64,000 nucleotides of DNA from DATEOR01 sp036279015. Lineage in GTDB: Bacteria; Actinomycetota; Thermoleophilia; Gaiellales; Gaiellaceae. Location of the stretch: positions 5,188 through 69,187 of the forward strand of contig DASUJY010000088.1 of the NCBI GenBank assembly GCA_036279015.1, in the 5' to 3' direction. The notes under the pieces are model-generated. The model did not search any database. It was given only the letters and a program-made list of their open reading frames with translations, and was not told the DNA's origin. Of the stretch, positions 34,342-43,574 are shown one piece after another. The position numbers were made by a program, and so were the translations under genes. Positions within the stretch are counted from its first letter, which is position 1. Every line of letters begins with the position of its first letter.

Positions 34342-35046
34342 CTAGTACGCGAGCTGGACGTAGACGACGAGGATGCCGACGGCGTTGTAGAAGCCGTGCG
34401 CGAGGACGCCCGGCCAGACGCTGTCGGCCCGCAGGCGGACCCAGCCGAGCGCGATCCCGAAGAGGACGAGCGGCGGCAGCGCGCCGAGGATGCCGTGGCT
34501 CAGCCCGAACACGACTCCGGTGACCACGACCGCTGCGATCCCGCCGAAGAAGCGGAGGGCGCGCACGCCGAGGCCGCGAAAGAAGAGCTCCTCCGTGAAG
34601 GGGACGATCGTGCTGACGATCACCCCGTTCAGAGCGAATGCTCCGGCCCGGTCCGGCCGCCAATCCTCCGGGGAGAGCCCCTGGTCGCGCCCGCCGTGGA
34701 GAACGGGCTCGAGCGCGGACGCCAGGATGAGAACGAGGATGATGAGGCCGATCGCTGTCCCGACCCAGCGCCACTCGAAGGACCTGAGCCCGAGCGCCGG
34801 GCCCGTGGGGTCGTAGGCGCGGCCGATGAGGAAGGTGAGGCCGATCAGGATCCCGTAGGCGAAGATCGTCCCGACCGCGAAGCCGTAGTCGTAGAGCGCC
34901 GTCGAGGTGTCCTCGTCGGAAGAGGTCGACGTGCTCCAGAAGCCCAGCACGACGAACGCCGCGGCGATCGCCGACCAGGCGACGAACGGGGCGGTTCTAT
35001 AGTCGTCCGAGGGCGTTGTCGAGGTCGGCGACGATGTCGTCTGCAT
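34342..35046 (-). CDS. CPBP-family intramembrane metalloprotease
   Basis: 234 residues from ATG 35046 (GTG 35052 also possible). About six to seven membrane helices with the CPBP (Rce1/Abi) signature: EELFFRGLGVRAL, FGLSHG and HGFYNAVG. Members cleave membrane proteins or lipidated peptides. The start lies inside the end of the upstream PLP-enzyme gene in another frame (about 50-bp overlap), so a later start is possible, though no ATG, GTG or TTG lies between the overlap and the first helix. Confidence 0.85.
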   Translation of the reverse strand: MQTTSSPTSTTPSDDYRTAPFVAWSAIAAAFVVLGFWSTSTSSDEDTSTALYDYGFAVGTIFAYGILIGLTFLIGRAYDPTGPALGLRSFEWRWVGTAIGLIILVLILASALEPVLHGGRDQGLSPEDWRPDRAGAFALNGVIVSTIVPFTEELFFRGLGVRALRFFGGIAAVVVTGVVFGLSHGILGALPPLVLFGIALGWVRLRADSVWPGVLAHGFYNAVGILVVYVQLAY

Positions 35047-36154
35047 CCTCACAGCCTACGGAGATGCGCAGGAGCCCGGGGGCGATCCCCGCGGCTGCGA
35101 GCTGCTCCTCGCTGAACTCGCGGTGGCTCGTCGAGGCGGGGTGCGAGACGACGGAGTCGACGCCGCCGAGGCTCGTCGCGCGGCGGCAGAGCTCGAGGTT
35201 GTCCATGAAGGCCTCGCCGGCCGGGCGACCGCCTTCGAGCTCCACGGCCACGATGCCGCCGGGGCCTGCGAGCTGGGCGCGCGCCAGCTCGTACTGCGGA
35301 TAGCTCTCGAGCCCGGCGAAGTAGACGCGCGCGACGCGCTCGTGGCCATCGAGGAAGCGGGCGACGGCGAGGCCGTTCTCCGAGTGGCGCTCCATGCGCA
35401 GCGCGAGCGTCTTCAGCCCGCGCCGCAGCAGGAACGCGGGGAAGGCGTCGAGGACGGCGCCCGTGTCGATCACCCAGCGGCGCGCCCGGCGGACGAGCTC
35501 CGCGCTCCCCGCGAGGATCCCGGCGGTGACGTCGTGGTGGCCGTTCAGGTACTTCGTCGCCGACTCGCAGACGAGGTCGGCACCCAGCTCGAGCGGGCGG
35601 CAGAGCACCGGCGACGCGAACGTGTTGTCGACTACGAGGAGCCCGTCGCCCTTCGTCCCGGCGATCGCCTCGAGGTCGGCGACGGGCAGGCCCGGGTTCG
35701 CCATCGTCTCGACGTACCTGACGCGCGCCGGCTGCCGCCACGCCTCGAGGTCGGTCGCGTCGACGTAGACCACCTCGACGCCGAGGCGCGTGAGCTGCTG
35801 CTCGGCGAAGGCGTACGTGGCGCCGTAGAGCTGCCGCGCGCAGAGGAGCCTGTCCCCCGGCTCGAGCGTCGTCATGAGCGCGGCCGAGATCGCCGCGACA
35901 CCGGAGGCGAAGGCCTGGGCCGCCTCGGCGCCCTCGAGGTCGGCGACGACGCGGTTGAGCTCCTCGACGGTCGGGTTGCGCATGCGCGAGTAGAGGAAGC
36001 CGTACTCCTCCTCGCTCATCACGCGCGCGAACGTGGCGGCGTCGTCGAACGAGAACGTCGTCGCGTTGACGACCGGCTGCACCAGCGGCTCGCCGGGGCC
36101 CGGTTCGGCCGGGCGACCGTGAATCGACCGCGTGGAGAAGCCGCGTCGCGTCAT
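34997..36154 (-). CDS. Cystathionine gamma-synthase/lyase family PLP enzyme
   Basis: 385 residues. Fold type I aminotransferase-like enzyme of Cys/Met metabolism. The PLP Lys is in ESATKYLNGHHDVTAG, with FASGVAAISA, VVDNTFASP and YSRMRNPTVEELNR. Possible activities include cystathionine gamma-synthase, gamma-lyase, methionine gamma-lyase and O-acylhomoserine sulfhydrylase; sequence alone does not decide. It overlaps the HAD gene stop as ATGA. Confidence 0.93.
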   Translation of the reverse strand: MTRRGFSTRSIHGRPAEPGPGEPLVQPVVNATTFSFDDAATFARVMSEEEYGFLYSRMRNPTVEELNRVVADLEGAEAAQAFASGVAAISAALMTTLEPGDRLLCARQLYGATYAFAEQQLTRLGVEVVYVDATDLEAWRQPARVRYVETMANPGLPVADLEAIAGTKGDGLLVVDNTFASPVLCRPLELGADLVCESATKYLNGHHDVTAGILAGSAELVRRARRWVIDTGAVLDAFPAFLLRRGLKTLALRMERHSENGLAVARFLDGHERVARVYFAGLESYPQYELARAQLAGPGGIVAVELEGGRPAGEAFMDNLELCRRATSLGGVDSVVSHPASTSHREFSEEQLAAAGIAPGLLRISVGCEDADDIVADLDNALGRL

Positions 36155-36795
36155 AGGCCGAGCCGTTCGGGGAGCGTAGCGAGCGGCGCCTCCTCGAAGG
36201 CGAGCCCGGCCGCTGCCGCACCGGCGCGGTCGACCTCGTCGTCGCCGACGTGCAGGGCCCGAGCGGGGGAGACTCCGAGCCGGTCGAGCGCCTCGGCGAA
36301 GACACGCGGGTCAGGCTTCTCCGCCCCGGCCTCGGCCGAGCTGACGACCGCCGAGAGGAATGGGCCGAGGCCGGCGCGCTCGAGCTGCTCTCCGATCCCC
36401 ACGTCCCAGTTCGTCACGCAGGCGAGCTCGAGGCCCGCCCGCCTCAGCCGGGCGAGCGCGGGCACGGCGCCCTCGAGTGGACGGAAGACGAGCGCACGGA
36501 CGAACGCGGGCGCGAACTCCGCTGCGTCCAGCTCGGGAGCGACGCCGGTGAGGAACACATCCGTGCAGCGTGTCCGCAGGTCTGCGAGGCTGGCCGTGTC
36601 GCGTCCCTCCGACTTGTGAACGATGTAGTAGTCGACCTCGGCCGCGAACGCAGCGGCGACCGCCTCGTCTTCGCGCTCGATCCCCCGCTCGCTGAGGGCC
36701 GAGCGCAGACGGCCGACGGGGCTCTCGAGCTCGACGAGCGTGCCGAACGCGTCGATCGTGACGGCGTCGAAGGACGCTGCGTCAGCGGAAGGCAT
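36151..36795 (-). CDS. HAD-superfamily hydrolase
   Basis: 214 residues from ATG 36795. Motif I is IDAFGTLVEL, motif II lies near CVTNWD, Lys is in EAGAEKPDPRVF, and the acidic motif is HVGDDEVDRAGAAAAG. It resembles pyrimidine nucleotidase or phosphoglycolate phosphatase-type HADs; the substrate is unknown. The start overlaps the end of the upstream binding-protein gene by 14 bp. Confidence 0.85.
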   Translation of the reverse strand: MPSADAASFDAVTIDAFGTLVELESPVGRLRSALSERGIEREDEAVAAAFAAEVDYYIVHKSEGRDTASLADLRTRCTDVFLTGVAPELDAAEFAPAFVRALVFRPLEGAVPALARLRRAGLELACVTNWDVGIGEQLERAGLGPFLSAVVSSAEAGAEKPDPRVFAEALDRLGVSPARALHVGDDEVDRAGAAAAGLAFEEAPLATLPERLGL

Positions 36796-37702
36796 CGGGG
36801 TGCAACGCTCGCGCGATCGCCTCGAGCCCGTCGGCAACACGCGGGCCGGCCCGGTTGACGAGCGCCGCCGGGACGACCACGAACCGCTTGCGGCGCACCG
36901 CCTCGAGCCTTGCCGTCATCGGATTCGCGCGGAGCGACTGGAGGGTCGTGTCGCTGTCCGACGTGACGAGGAGGAATTCGGGATCGGCGCGGCGCAGCTG
37001 GGCCAGTGGATAAGGGCCCGGTCCGGGGCTCGGACCGGCGACGCTCGCTCCCTTCGCGCGCTTGACGAGGTCGCCCAGCAGCGAGCGGTCGGAGACCGTG
37101 ATGAAGAAGCCCGTGTCGACGAAGACGGAGACCGGCTGGACGCCGGCCAGTCGCTCCTGGATCGCCGCTACGTCGTGCTGGATCCGCCCGACGAGCTGCC
37201 GCGCCCTGGCCGCTTCCCCGACGAGGAAGCCGAGGTCGACAGCGGCCTGCTCGACGTTTCGGAGCGATGCGGCCGGCTGGACGTAGACCGCCGCGTCGGC
37301 CAGCCGCTCGATGCGCGCGACGTCGAGCTGGTCGGCCGTCTGCGTCGCGACGACGAGATCCGGGTCGAGCTCGACCGTGCCGTCGACGTCGATATTGCCG
37401 GTGCGGCTCACGATTCTGCGCGCCTTCGATCCTTCCGGGCGCTTCGTCCCGGCCGGAATGCCCACGACCTCCTCGCCCGCTCCGAGCGCGCCGAGGAGCT
37501 CCGCCGAGCCCGGGTCGAGCGCGACGATCCGCTCAGGTGGGCTCTGGAGCGCCGTCGGGTTGCCGCCCACGCCCTGGACCGTGACCGGATAAGGCTGTGC
37601 CAGTGTCCCGACGGGCTCGTCCCGCTCGCCGCAGCCGGCGCCGGCCAGGGCCGCGAGGAGGAGCGCGCAGGCGAATGGCCGGGAGCGACGCACGACCGGC
37701 AC
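36782..37702 (-). CDS. Lipoprotein substrate-binding protein of a cobalamin/iron-type ABC importer
   Basis: 306 residues from GTG 37702. The lipobox LAGAGC places the modified Cys at residue 24. The BtuF/FepB-type fold is shown by PPERIVALDPGSAELLGALGAG, VELDPDLVVATQ and a C-terminal VNRAGPRVADGLEAIARAL. Permease and ATPase genes are not adjacent, so the transporter must be encoded elsewhere or the protein serves another role. It lies 3 bp after mreB. Confidence 0.88.
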   Translation of the reverse strand: MPVVRRSRPFACALLLAALAGAGCGERDEPVGTLAQPYPVTVQGVGGNPTALQSPPERIVALDPGSAELLGALGAGEEVVGIPAGTKRPEGSKARRIVSRTGNIDVDGTVELDPDLVVATQTADQLDVARIERLADAAVYVQPAASLRNVEQAAVDLGFLVGEAARARQLVGRIQHDVAAIQERLAGVQPVSVFVDTGFFITVSDRSLLGDLVKRAKGASVAGPSPGPGPYPLAQLRRADPEFLLVTSDSDTTLQSLRANPMTARLEAVRRKRFVVVPAALVNRAGPRVADGLEAIARALHPDAFR

Positions 37703-37705
37703 TAT

Positions 37706-38767
37706 TCACCATCTACGGCGAAACGCGGTGGCCCTTGGCACTGCACGCCGGCGTCGTGACGTCGCCCGAACAGGCGGTTCCTCGAGGCTGAGGCCGGCTC
37801 CGATAGCCACGCACGTGAGCGGCGATTCGGCGGTCATGACGGTTAGGCCCGTCTCGTTGCGAAGGCGCTCGTCGAGGCCACGGAGGAGGGTGCCGCCGCC
37901 CACCAACACGAGGCCGCGCTGCATGACGTCGGCGGCAAGCTCGGCCGGGGCCTGCTCCAGAGCTCCTTTCGTCGCCGCGAGGATCTGCCCGACCGTCCCG
38001 TCCAACGCCTCGCGCACTTCCGCTCCGGTCAGGCTTGCTCTGCGCAGGGTGCCGGTACCGAAGTCGCGTCCGCGGATCTCGGCCTCCTCGTCCTCGGCGA
38101 GCGGCCAGGCGGAGCCGATCGCAAGCTTGACCTGCTCGGCAGCATCGCCTCCGACGAGTAGGCGATGGCGGTTCTTCGCATGGCGGACGATCGCGTCGTC
38201 CATCTCATAGCCGCCGACGCGGAGCGAGTCTGAGACTGCCAGCGCTCCGAGTGACGTGATCGCGACCTCCGTCGTTCCGCCGCCGACGTCGACGACCATG
38301 CTTCCGACCGGCTCTGCGACGGGCAGGCCTGCGCCGATCGCGGCGGCCATCGCCTCCTCGATCAGCGAGACCGCGCTGGCCCCGGCAGCCAGCGTTGCAT
38401 CCTCGACTGCGTCCCGTTCGACGCCGGTCAGTCCACTGGGCACACAAAGAACGACCCGCGGGCGCCGGAGGCCGCGCTTGCCGATTGCCTTTCGAATGAA
38501 GTGGCGAAGCATCTGTTCCGTCACGTCGAAATCCGCGATGACGCCGTGGCGAAGCGGCCGCGTCGCACGGATCGAGGCCGGAGTGCGGCCGATCATCTCT
38601 CTCGCCTGCTCTCCGACGGCAAGGACCTCGTTCGTTTCGTCGTCGACGGCGATGACGGATGGCTCGAAGAGGACGATGCCTTCGCCCTGGACGAAGACGA
38701 CCGTGTTCGCCGTTCCGAGATCGACGGCCAGACTGCCACCGATGCCGCCAAGTAGACGTGAAAGCAA
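37706..38767 (-). CDS. mreB: Rod-shape actin-like protein MreB
   Basis: 353 residues from TTG 38767, which has AGGAG ten bases upstream; TTG 38881 would add 38 poorly conserved basic residues. The actin-fold signatures are SLAVDLGTANTVVFVQGEG, VVDVGGGTTEVAITSLG and VLVGGGTLLRGLDERL. MreB organises sidewall synthesis. mreC, mreD and rodA are not adjacent, which is unusual, and the C-terminal 25 residues are basic. Confidence 0.9.
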   Translation of the reverse strand: MLSRLLGGIGGSLAVDLGTANTVVFVQGEGIVLFEPSVIAVDDETNEVLAVGEQAREMIGRTPASIRATRPLRHGVIADFDVTEQMLRHFIRKAIGKRGLRRPRVVLCVPSGLTGVERDAVEDATLAAGASAVSLIEEAMAAAIGAGLPVAEPVGSMVVDVGGGTTEVAITSLGALAVSDSLRVGGYEMDDAIVRHAKNRHRLLVGGDAAEQVKLAIGSAWPLAEDEEAEIRGRDFGTGTLRRASLTGAEVREALDGTVGQILAATKGALEQAPAELAADVMQRGLVLVGGGTLLRGLDERLRNETGLTVMTAESPLTCVAIGAGLSLEEPPVRATSRRRRAVPRATAFRRRW

Positions 38768-38903
38768 TCTGGAGTCGCTCCTCGCGCGAAAGGTACCGGC
38801 GCGCCGATCTTCGCCTCCTCTCGGCCCGACCCTGCCGGCGATTCGCCCGAGTTTTGGCAGCGGGCGTGCCAGGGAATCCAACCTTTAGAGGTCTGCGGCA
38901 GCG

Positions 38904-38916
38904 AGAGCCGGGCTCT
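38904..38916. repeat. 13-bp palindrome, copy 1
   Basis: AGAGCCGGGCTCT is symmetric around its central base. The second copy 62 bp away matches at 12 of 13 positions in the opposite sense. Confidence 0.6.
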
Positions 38917-38965
38917 AGCCTCGTTCCCGGGGGCGACGCCGAGGAGTTGGCCGCAGCTTCTCGGC

Positions 38966-38978
38966 TGAGCCCGGCTCT
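38966..38978. repeat. 13-bp palindrome, copy 2
   Basis: TGAGCCCGGCTCT, near-complement of the copy at 38904. Spacing of about six helical turns fits paired operator sites. Confidence 0.6.
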
Positions 38979-39053
38979 GGAAAAGCCGGCCCGGAAGCAC
39001 CGAACCCCTACACTCCTCGCGAGTCACTCGCTACAGCAAGGCCATTCACGTCT

Positions 39054-39458
39054 GTGCGCCTCTTCACTGAGGAGGAAGCGAACGCCGCGCTCGATGTCGT
39101 CGCTCCGCTCGTCGAGCGTCTTGTCTCCGCACGGCGCCGCTTTCTCGCAGCGGGCCGCCGATTGGGTCTCCTGCGCTCACGGGTGGCCGGGAACGGAGGC
39201 GGGCTCGATCCTGCCCAGGTCGAGGAGGCGCAGAGGGCCGCCGAGGAAGTGGCGGGCGAGGTGGGACGCCTCGTGGCCGAGCTCGAAGCCGCCGGGGTGC
39301 AGGTGAAGGACCTCGACCGAGGTCTCGTCGACTTTCCGGCCCGCCACCCCGAAAGCGGCGAGCTCGTGCTGCTCTGCTGGCACCACGGCGAGGAGCGGGT
39401 CGCCTTCTGGCACGGGGTCGAAGAGGGATTCGCGGGCAGGAAGCCGCTGCCGTTCTAG
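39054..39458 (+). CDS. DUF2203-family protein
   Basis: 134 residues from GTG 39054. Begins RLFTEEEANAALDVVAPLVE. A long helix pair follows, then a compact domain (VKDLDRGLVDFPA, LLCWHHGEERVAFWHGVEEGF). This is the DUF2203 pattern, of unknown function. The Trp/His-rich block could bind a ligand or metal. It is followed 13 bp later by mscS. Confidence 0.8.
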   Translation: MRLFTEEEANAALDVVAPLVERLVSARRRFLAAGRRLGLLRSRVAGNGGGLDPAQVEEAQRAAEEVAGEVGRLVAELEAAGVQVKDLDRGLVDFPARHPESGELVLLCWHHGEERVAFWHGVEEGFAGRKPLPF

Positions 39459-39471
39459 AGAACTGACGCCC

Positions 39472-40224
39472 GTGAGCGAATTCTGGCAGCACGTCCTCGT
39501 CGCGGGCATCGTCGTCCTCTTGACACTCGCGCTCGCGCGGCTGCTCGACCGGGCGCTCGTCCGCCGGCTCAAGCTGAGCCCGGACGTCATGACGCGCTAC
39601 AGCGTCGTCAGGCGCACCATCGTGGCTGCCGTCGTCGTCGTCGGCGGCCTCTCCGCGCTGCTCGTCATCCCCGAGGTCCGGGCGGTCGCGAGCTCGATCC
39701 TCGCCTCGTCGGCCGTGATCGCGATCATCATCGGCTTCGCCGCCCAGTCGACCCTCTCGAACGTGGTTGCCGGGATCCTGATCGCGTTTACCCAGCCGCT
39801 TCGGCTCGGCGACCAGGTCGAGGTCGGGACCGCAGTCGGAACGGTCGAGGAGATCGGCCTCATCTACACGCTCGTGAGGTCCCCCGAGGGCGCCCGCTAC
39901 CACGTGCCGAACACCCGCATGGCCTCGGATACCATTCGGAACGCCACACTTCAGAGCTTCGAGCACCGAGCCCGGATCACGATCCCCGTACCGCTTGGAA
40001 GCAACCTCGAGCGGGTACGCGACATCCTTGTGGAGGAGGCGCGCAGGGCGCCTGAGGCGATGCCAGACAAAGAGCCCGTAGCGACGCTGACCCAGCTGGA
40101 GGGGACGACGGTTCTCTTCACGGTCGACTCGTGGGCCACGAGCGTCCGCCGGGCCGGCAAGCTCGCCGCCGACCTGCGCCTGGCCGCGTACGACCGGCTG
40201 CGGGCCGAGGGGATCTACGCCTGA
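39472..40224 (+). CDS. mscS: Small-conductance mechanosensitive ion channel (MscS family)
   Basis: 250 residues from GTG. Two to three membrane helices, the pore-lining one being IGFAAQSTLSNVVAGILIAF. The beta domain begins LRLGDQVEVGTAVGTVEEIGLIYT, followed by HVPNTRMASDTIRN. It relieves osmotic pressure. The gene overlaps the PBP gene by one base (TGATG). Confidence 0.92.
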   Translation: MSEFWQHVLVAGIVVLLTLALARLLDRALVRRLKLSPDVMTRYSVVRRTIVAAVVVVGGLSALLVIPEVRAVASSILASSAVIAIIIGFAAQSTLSNVVAGILIAFTQPLRLGDQVEVGTAVGTVEEIGLIYTLVRSPEGARYHVPNTRMASDTIRNATLQSFEHRARITIPVPLGSNLERVRDILVEEARRAPEAMPDKEPVATLTQLEGTTVLFTVDSWATSVRRAGKLAADLRLAAYDRLRAEGIYA

Positions 40225-42353
40225 TGGCCGGAAACGGCAACGGGAACGGCAGGGGAGGAGCACCCCTCTATCCGGCGCACAGGCGACGCCGCCGCCGGCA
40301 CAGGAGAAAGCGCGAAAAGATCACCTCGCGCCGCTTCGCCGTCCTGCTCGCCGTCGTGATCGTCGGCGGGGCGATCGCCACGTTCGTCGCCGCGACGGTG
40401 ACGGGCGCAGCGGGAATCCTGAACAACTGCAGCCTGACCTCGCTGAAGCCGGTCGCGATCGGCGCGAACTCCTTCGTCTACGCCGCCGACGGGTCGGTGC
40501 TCGGAGCGATCCCCGCGGAGCGGAACCGCCAGCCGGTCACCCTCTCGCGCATCTCGCACTGGGTGACGAGCGCGACAGTGGACGTCGAGGACCGGCGCTT
40601 CTACGAGCACGGCGGGATCGACTGGGAGGGCGTCGCCCGCGCCGCGGTCGAGAACCTGAAGAGCGGCCACATCGTCCAGGGCGGCTCGACGATCACGCAG
40701 CAGCTCGTGCGGAACCTCTACATCGGCAAGGAGGTCTCGCTCGACCGGAAGATCAAGGAGGCCTGCCTCGCCCAGAAGGTCGAGGACGAGCACACGAAGG
40801 ACTGGATCCTGGCGAGCTACCTCAACCAGGTCTACTTCGGCAACCATGCCTACGGCGTCGAGGCCGCCGCGCAGACCTACTTCTCGCGTCACGCAGCCGA
40901 CCTGAACCTCGTTCAGGCAGCGCTGATCGCCGGGCTGCCACAGGCGCCCTCGCAGTACGACCCGTTCCAGCGCCCGGCCGAGGCGGTCGCGAGGCGGAAC
41001 GAAGTCCTGGGCGCGATGCAGTCCGCCGGGGACATCACGGCCGAGCAGTACCAGCGCGCCGCCGCCTCGCGCCTGCGGCTCAACGCGGGCCACATCTACA
41101 CGAAGATCCGCGAGCCGTACTTCTTCAGCTACGTGCGCGAGCAGCTGATCGCCAAGTACGGCGCGAACACGGTCCGTGGCGGCGGCCTCAGGGTCTACAC
41201 GACGATCGTCCCGCGCTACCAGACGCTCGCCGAGAACGCAATGAAGGGCACTCTCAACCTGAGCACGGACCCGGCCTCCGCGCTCGTCTCGATCAACCCG
41301 AAGAACGGGGCGATCAGGGCTATGACGGCCGTCATCCCGGGCAAGAAGCACACCCAGTTCAACCTTGCCGCGCAGGGCCGGCGGCAGGCGGGCTCGTCGT
41401 TCAAGACCTTCGTGCTCACGGAGGCCATCCGGGAGGGCATCAACCCCGACACGACGATGTACCTGTCGGCGCCCTTCCACTGGCAGCCGGACCCGGAGAG
41501 CGAGCCCTGGGACGTCTCGACGTATGCCGGCGATTACTACGGGCCCTCGACGATCACACAATCGACGCTCCGTTCTGACAACACCGTCTACGCGCGGCTG
41601 ACGCTCGATCTCGGCCCGGAGAAGATCGTCACTCTCGCGCACAAGATGGGGATCAAGACGAAGCTCCAGCCGGTGGCCTCGGTCGGTCTTGGCTCCAACT
41701 CGGTCGGCGTGCTCGAGATGGCCTCCGCCTACGCGACGATCGCGGCGGGCGGCGTCTACTCCGAGCCGATGGCGATCCGCAAGGTGATCCTCCCCGGCGG
41801 CGAGGTCGATCGCGGCGCAGGGTGGGGGCGCGTGAAGCAGAAGCGCGTGTTCTCGGACGGCGTCGCCTACCAGGTCGCCCGCATCCTCAAGCTGAACATG
41901 CAGGCGGGCACGGGCACGGGTGCCAACCCGGGCTTCCCGGCCGGCGGCAAGACGGGCACGACCGACGACTTCGGTGACGCCTGGTTCGCCGGCATCACGA
42001 CGACCGCCTCCACCGTCGTCTGGGTCGGGTACCCGAACGCGAAGATTCCGATGACCTCCGTGCACGGCATCAGGGTCGCCGGCGCCACCTTCCCCGCGAC
42101 GATCTGGCGGCTCTTCATGACCGGTGCGTTCGCGAAGAATCCGCCCGCCGACTGGCCGCTGCCCGAGCATCCGGTCGTCTGGCAGCCGTTCGAGGGCCAG
42201 TACGAGTACGTGGGCCCGCCCCCGGGTGCGTCCGGGTCGACCGAGACGGAGAAGGACAAGAAGAAGGACAAGGACAAGGGCGGTGACACCGGCGGCGAAC
42301 CGACGGAGCCGGCGAGTACCGAAGAGCCGCCCGGCACCGACACTACGGGTTGA
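40224..42353 (+). CDS. Class A penicillin-binding protein (bifunctional transglycosylase/transpeptidase)
   Basis: 709 residues from ATG 40224. A highly basic cytoplasmic tail and one membrane helix (FAVLLAVVIVGGAIATFVAA) lead into a GT51 domain (VEDRRFYEHGGIDW, QGGSTITQQLVRNLY). The transpeptidase has SSFK, SDN and GGKTGTT motifs. The C-terminus is a Lys/Asp- then Pro/Thr/Glu-rich tail. It polymerises and crosslinks peptidoglycan. Confidence 0.96.
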   Translation: MAGNGNGNGRGGAPLYPAHRRRRRRHRRKREKITSRRFAVLLAVVIVGGAIATFVAATVTGAAGILNNCSLTSLKPVAIGANSFVYAADGSVLGAIPAERNRQPVTLSRISHWVTSATVDVEDRRFYEHGGIDWEGVARAAVENLKSGHIVQGGSTITQQLVRNLYIGKEVSLDRKIKEACLAQKVEDEHTKDWILASYLNQVYFGNHAYGVEAAAQTYFSRHAADLNLVQAALIAGLPQAPSQYDPFQRPAEAVARRNEVLGAMQSAGDITAEQYQRAAASRLRLNAGHIYTKIREPYFFSYVREQLIAKYGANTVRGGGLRVYTTIVPRYQTLAENAMKGTLNLSTDPASALVSINPKNGAIRAMTAVIPGKKHTQFNLAAQGRRQAGSSFKTFVLTEAIREGINPDTTMYLSAPFHWQPDPESEPWDVSTYAGDYYGPSTITQSTLRSDNTVYARLTLDLGPEKIVTLAHKMGIKTKLQPVASVGLGSNSVGVLEMASAYATIAAGGVYSEPMAIRKVILPGGEVDRGAGWGRVKQKRVFSDGVAYQVARILKLNMQAGTGTGANPGFPAGGKTGTTDDFGDAWFAGITTTASTVVWVGYPNAKIPMTSVHGIRVAGATFPATIWRLFMTGAFAKNPPADWPLPEHPVVWQPFEGQYEYVGPPPGASGSTETEKDKKKDKDKGGDTGGEPTEPASTEEPPGTDTTG

Positions 42354-43564
42354 GCGTCTCGGGACGGGCGGCGCTCGCCGCCGGAGGCGCCTGCCTGCTT
42401 CTCGTAGCGGCGGCGGTCGCCTGCGCCTGGCCGCAGAACTCGCTCCTCACTCCCGATCACTCCGCGGGGACGACGCGCTGGTCGTGGATCTACCTCGGCT
42501 GCCTCGCCGCGGCCTTCGCGGCCTACCTCGCAGGGCTCGCGGCGCTCCGGCGCCGGAGGCCAGGCATCAGGGCCGTCGTCGCCCTCGCCGCTGCGATCCA
42601 GCTCGCCCCGCTCGCCGCGCCCGTCCTTCTTTCCACGGACGTCTACACCTACTGGGACTACGGCCGCCTGGCCGCGGTCCACGGCGCCAACCCCTACGAG
42701 GACGAACCGGCCGCCTTTCCCGCCGGCCCCGCCTTCGCGCGCATGGGGGCCGACTGGCGGGAGACGACGACCGTCTACGGGCCCGCCTTCACCCTGGCAT
42801 CCGAGGGCCATGCGGCGGTGGTCGGCAGGTCTCCCGAGGCGGCGGCGTGGCTCTACAAGGGCCTGGCTGCGCTCGCCATGCTCGTCCTCATCTTCCTGGC
42901 GGCCCGGCTCGGGCGAGCGCCGGCCTTCGCGGCCGCCTTCGTCGGCTGGAACCCCCTCCTCGCCGTGCACTTCGCGGGGGGCGGGCACAACGACGCCTGG
43001 ATGATGGCGCTGTTCGTCGGAGCGCTCGCCCTGGGCGCCTCGGGCAGGCGGCAGTGGGCTGGAGCCGCCTGGGTCGGCGCGATCGCGGTCAAGTGGGTCG
43101 CCGTCGTCTTCCTGCCGCTCCGGGCGCTCGAGGCGCGGGCGACGGGCCGGCAGGTCGGCCACCTCGGCTTCGCGGCGGCCGCGGCCCTCGTGATCGCGCT
43201 CGCGACGTGGCGCTACGGGCTCCACTGGCTCGGGGCCTTCGGCCCCCTGGCGAAGAACCTGGGCGAGGGCGCTCACTTCAGCATCCCCTCGCGCCTCGAC
43301 TCGATCGGCCTGCCGCGCGATGCCGCGATCGCCCTCCTGGCGACCCTCTTCGGCCTCGCCTACCTCTGGCTCCTGCGGGAAGCCTGGCGCGGCCGGGCCC
43401 GGCTCGCTCTCTGCGCGGGCCTTCTCCTCCTCGCGACGCCGTGGCTCGTCGCCTGGTATGCCGTCTGGGCCGTCCCCCTCGCGGCGATCGAAGAGGATCG
43501 CTGGGGCCGTCTCCTCGCCCTCGCTCTCAGCGCCTATCTGCTCCGAAACGCGGTCCCCCTATAG
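42350..43564 (+). CDS. Polytopic membrane glycosyltransferase (GT87/DUF2029-like)
   Basis: 404 residues from TTG 42350, overlapping the PBP stop as TTGA. About ten membrane helices. The acidic loop STDVYTYWDYGRLAAVHGANPY fits mannosyltransferases that use polyprenyl-phosphate sugars, and GWNPLLAVHFAGGGHND is a recurring block of this family. The acceptor (lipoglycan or wall glycan) is not predictable. It is the second GT-C-like protein in the window. Confidence 0.75.
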   Translation: MSVSGRAALAAGGACLLLVAAAVACAWPQNSLLTPDHSAGTTRWSWIYLGCLAAAFAAYLAGLAALRRRRPGIRAVVALAAAIQLAPLAAPVLLSTDVYTYWDYGRLAAVHGANPYEDEPAAFPAGPAFARMGADWRETTTVYGPAFTLASEGHAAVVGRSPEAAAWLYKGLAALAMLVLIFLAARLGRAPAFAAAFVGWNPLLAVHFAGGGHNDAWMMALFVGALALGASGRRQWAGAAWVGAIAVKWVAVVFLPLRALEARATGRQVGHLGFAAAAALVIALATWRYGLHWLGAFGPLAKNLGEGAHFSIPSRLDSIGLPRDAAIALLATLFGLAYLWLLREAWRGRARLALCAGLLLLATPWLVAWYAVWAVPLAAIEEDRWGRLLALALSAYLLRNAVPL

Positions 43565-43574
43565 CCTTGCGACC

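Larger units (their letters stand above)
38882..39053. promoter_or_regulatory. Structured divergent intergenic region between mreB and a DUF2203 gene
   Basis: Between the divergent genes are nested complementary segments: CTGCGGC 38893-38899 with GCCGCAG 38950-38956, and CCTCG 38919-38923 with CGAGG 38940-38944. Two near-identical 13-bp palindromes are at 38904 and 38966. It could be an RNA leader or a pair of repressor sites. No known riboswitch class was recognised. Confidence 0.4.

Noticed and set aside
38882..39053. Possible c-di-AMP (ydaO-type) riboswitch upstream of mreB
   Set aside because: Stems are present, but the conserved ydaO core sequences could not be matched; kept only as an unassigned structured region.
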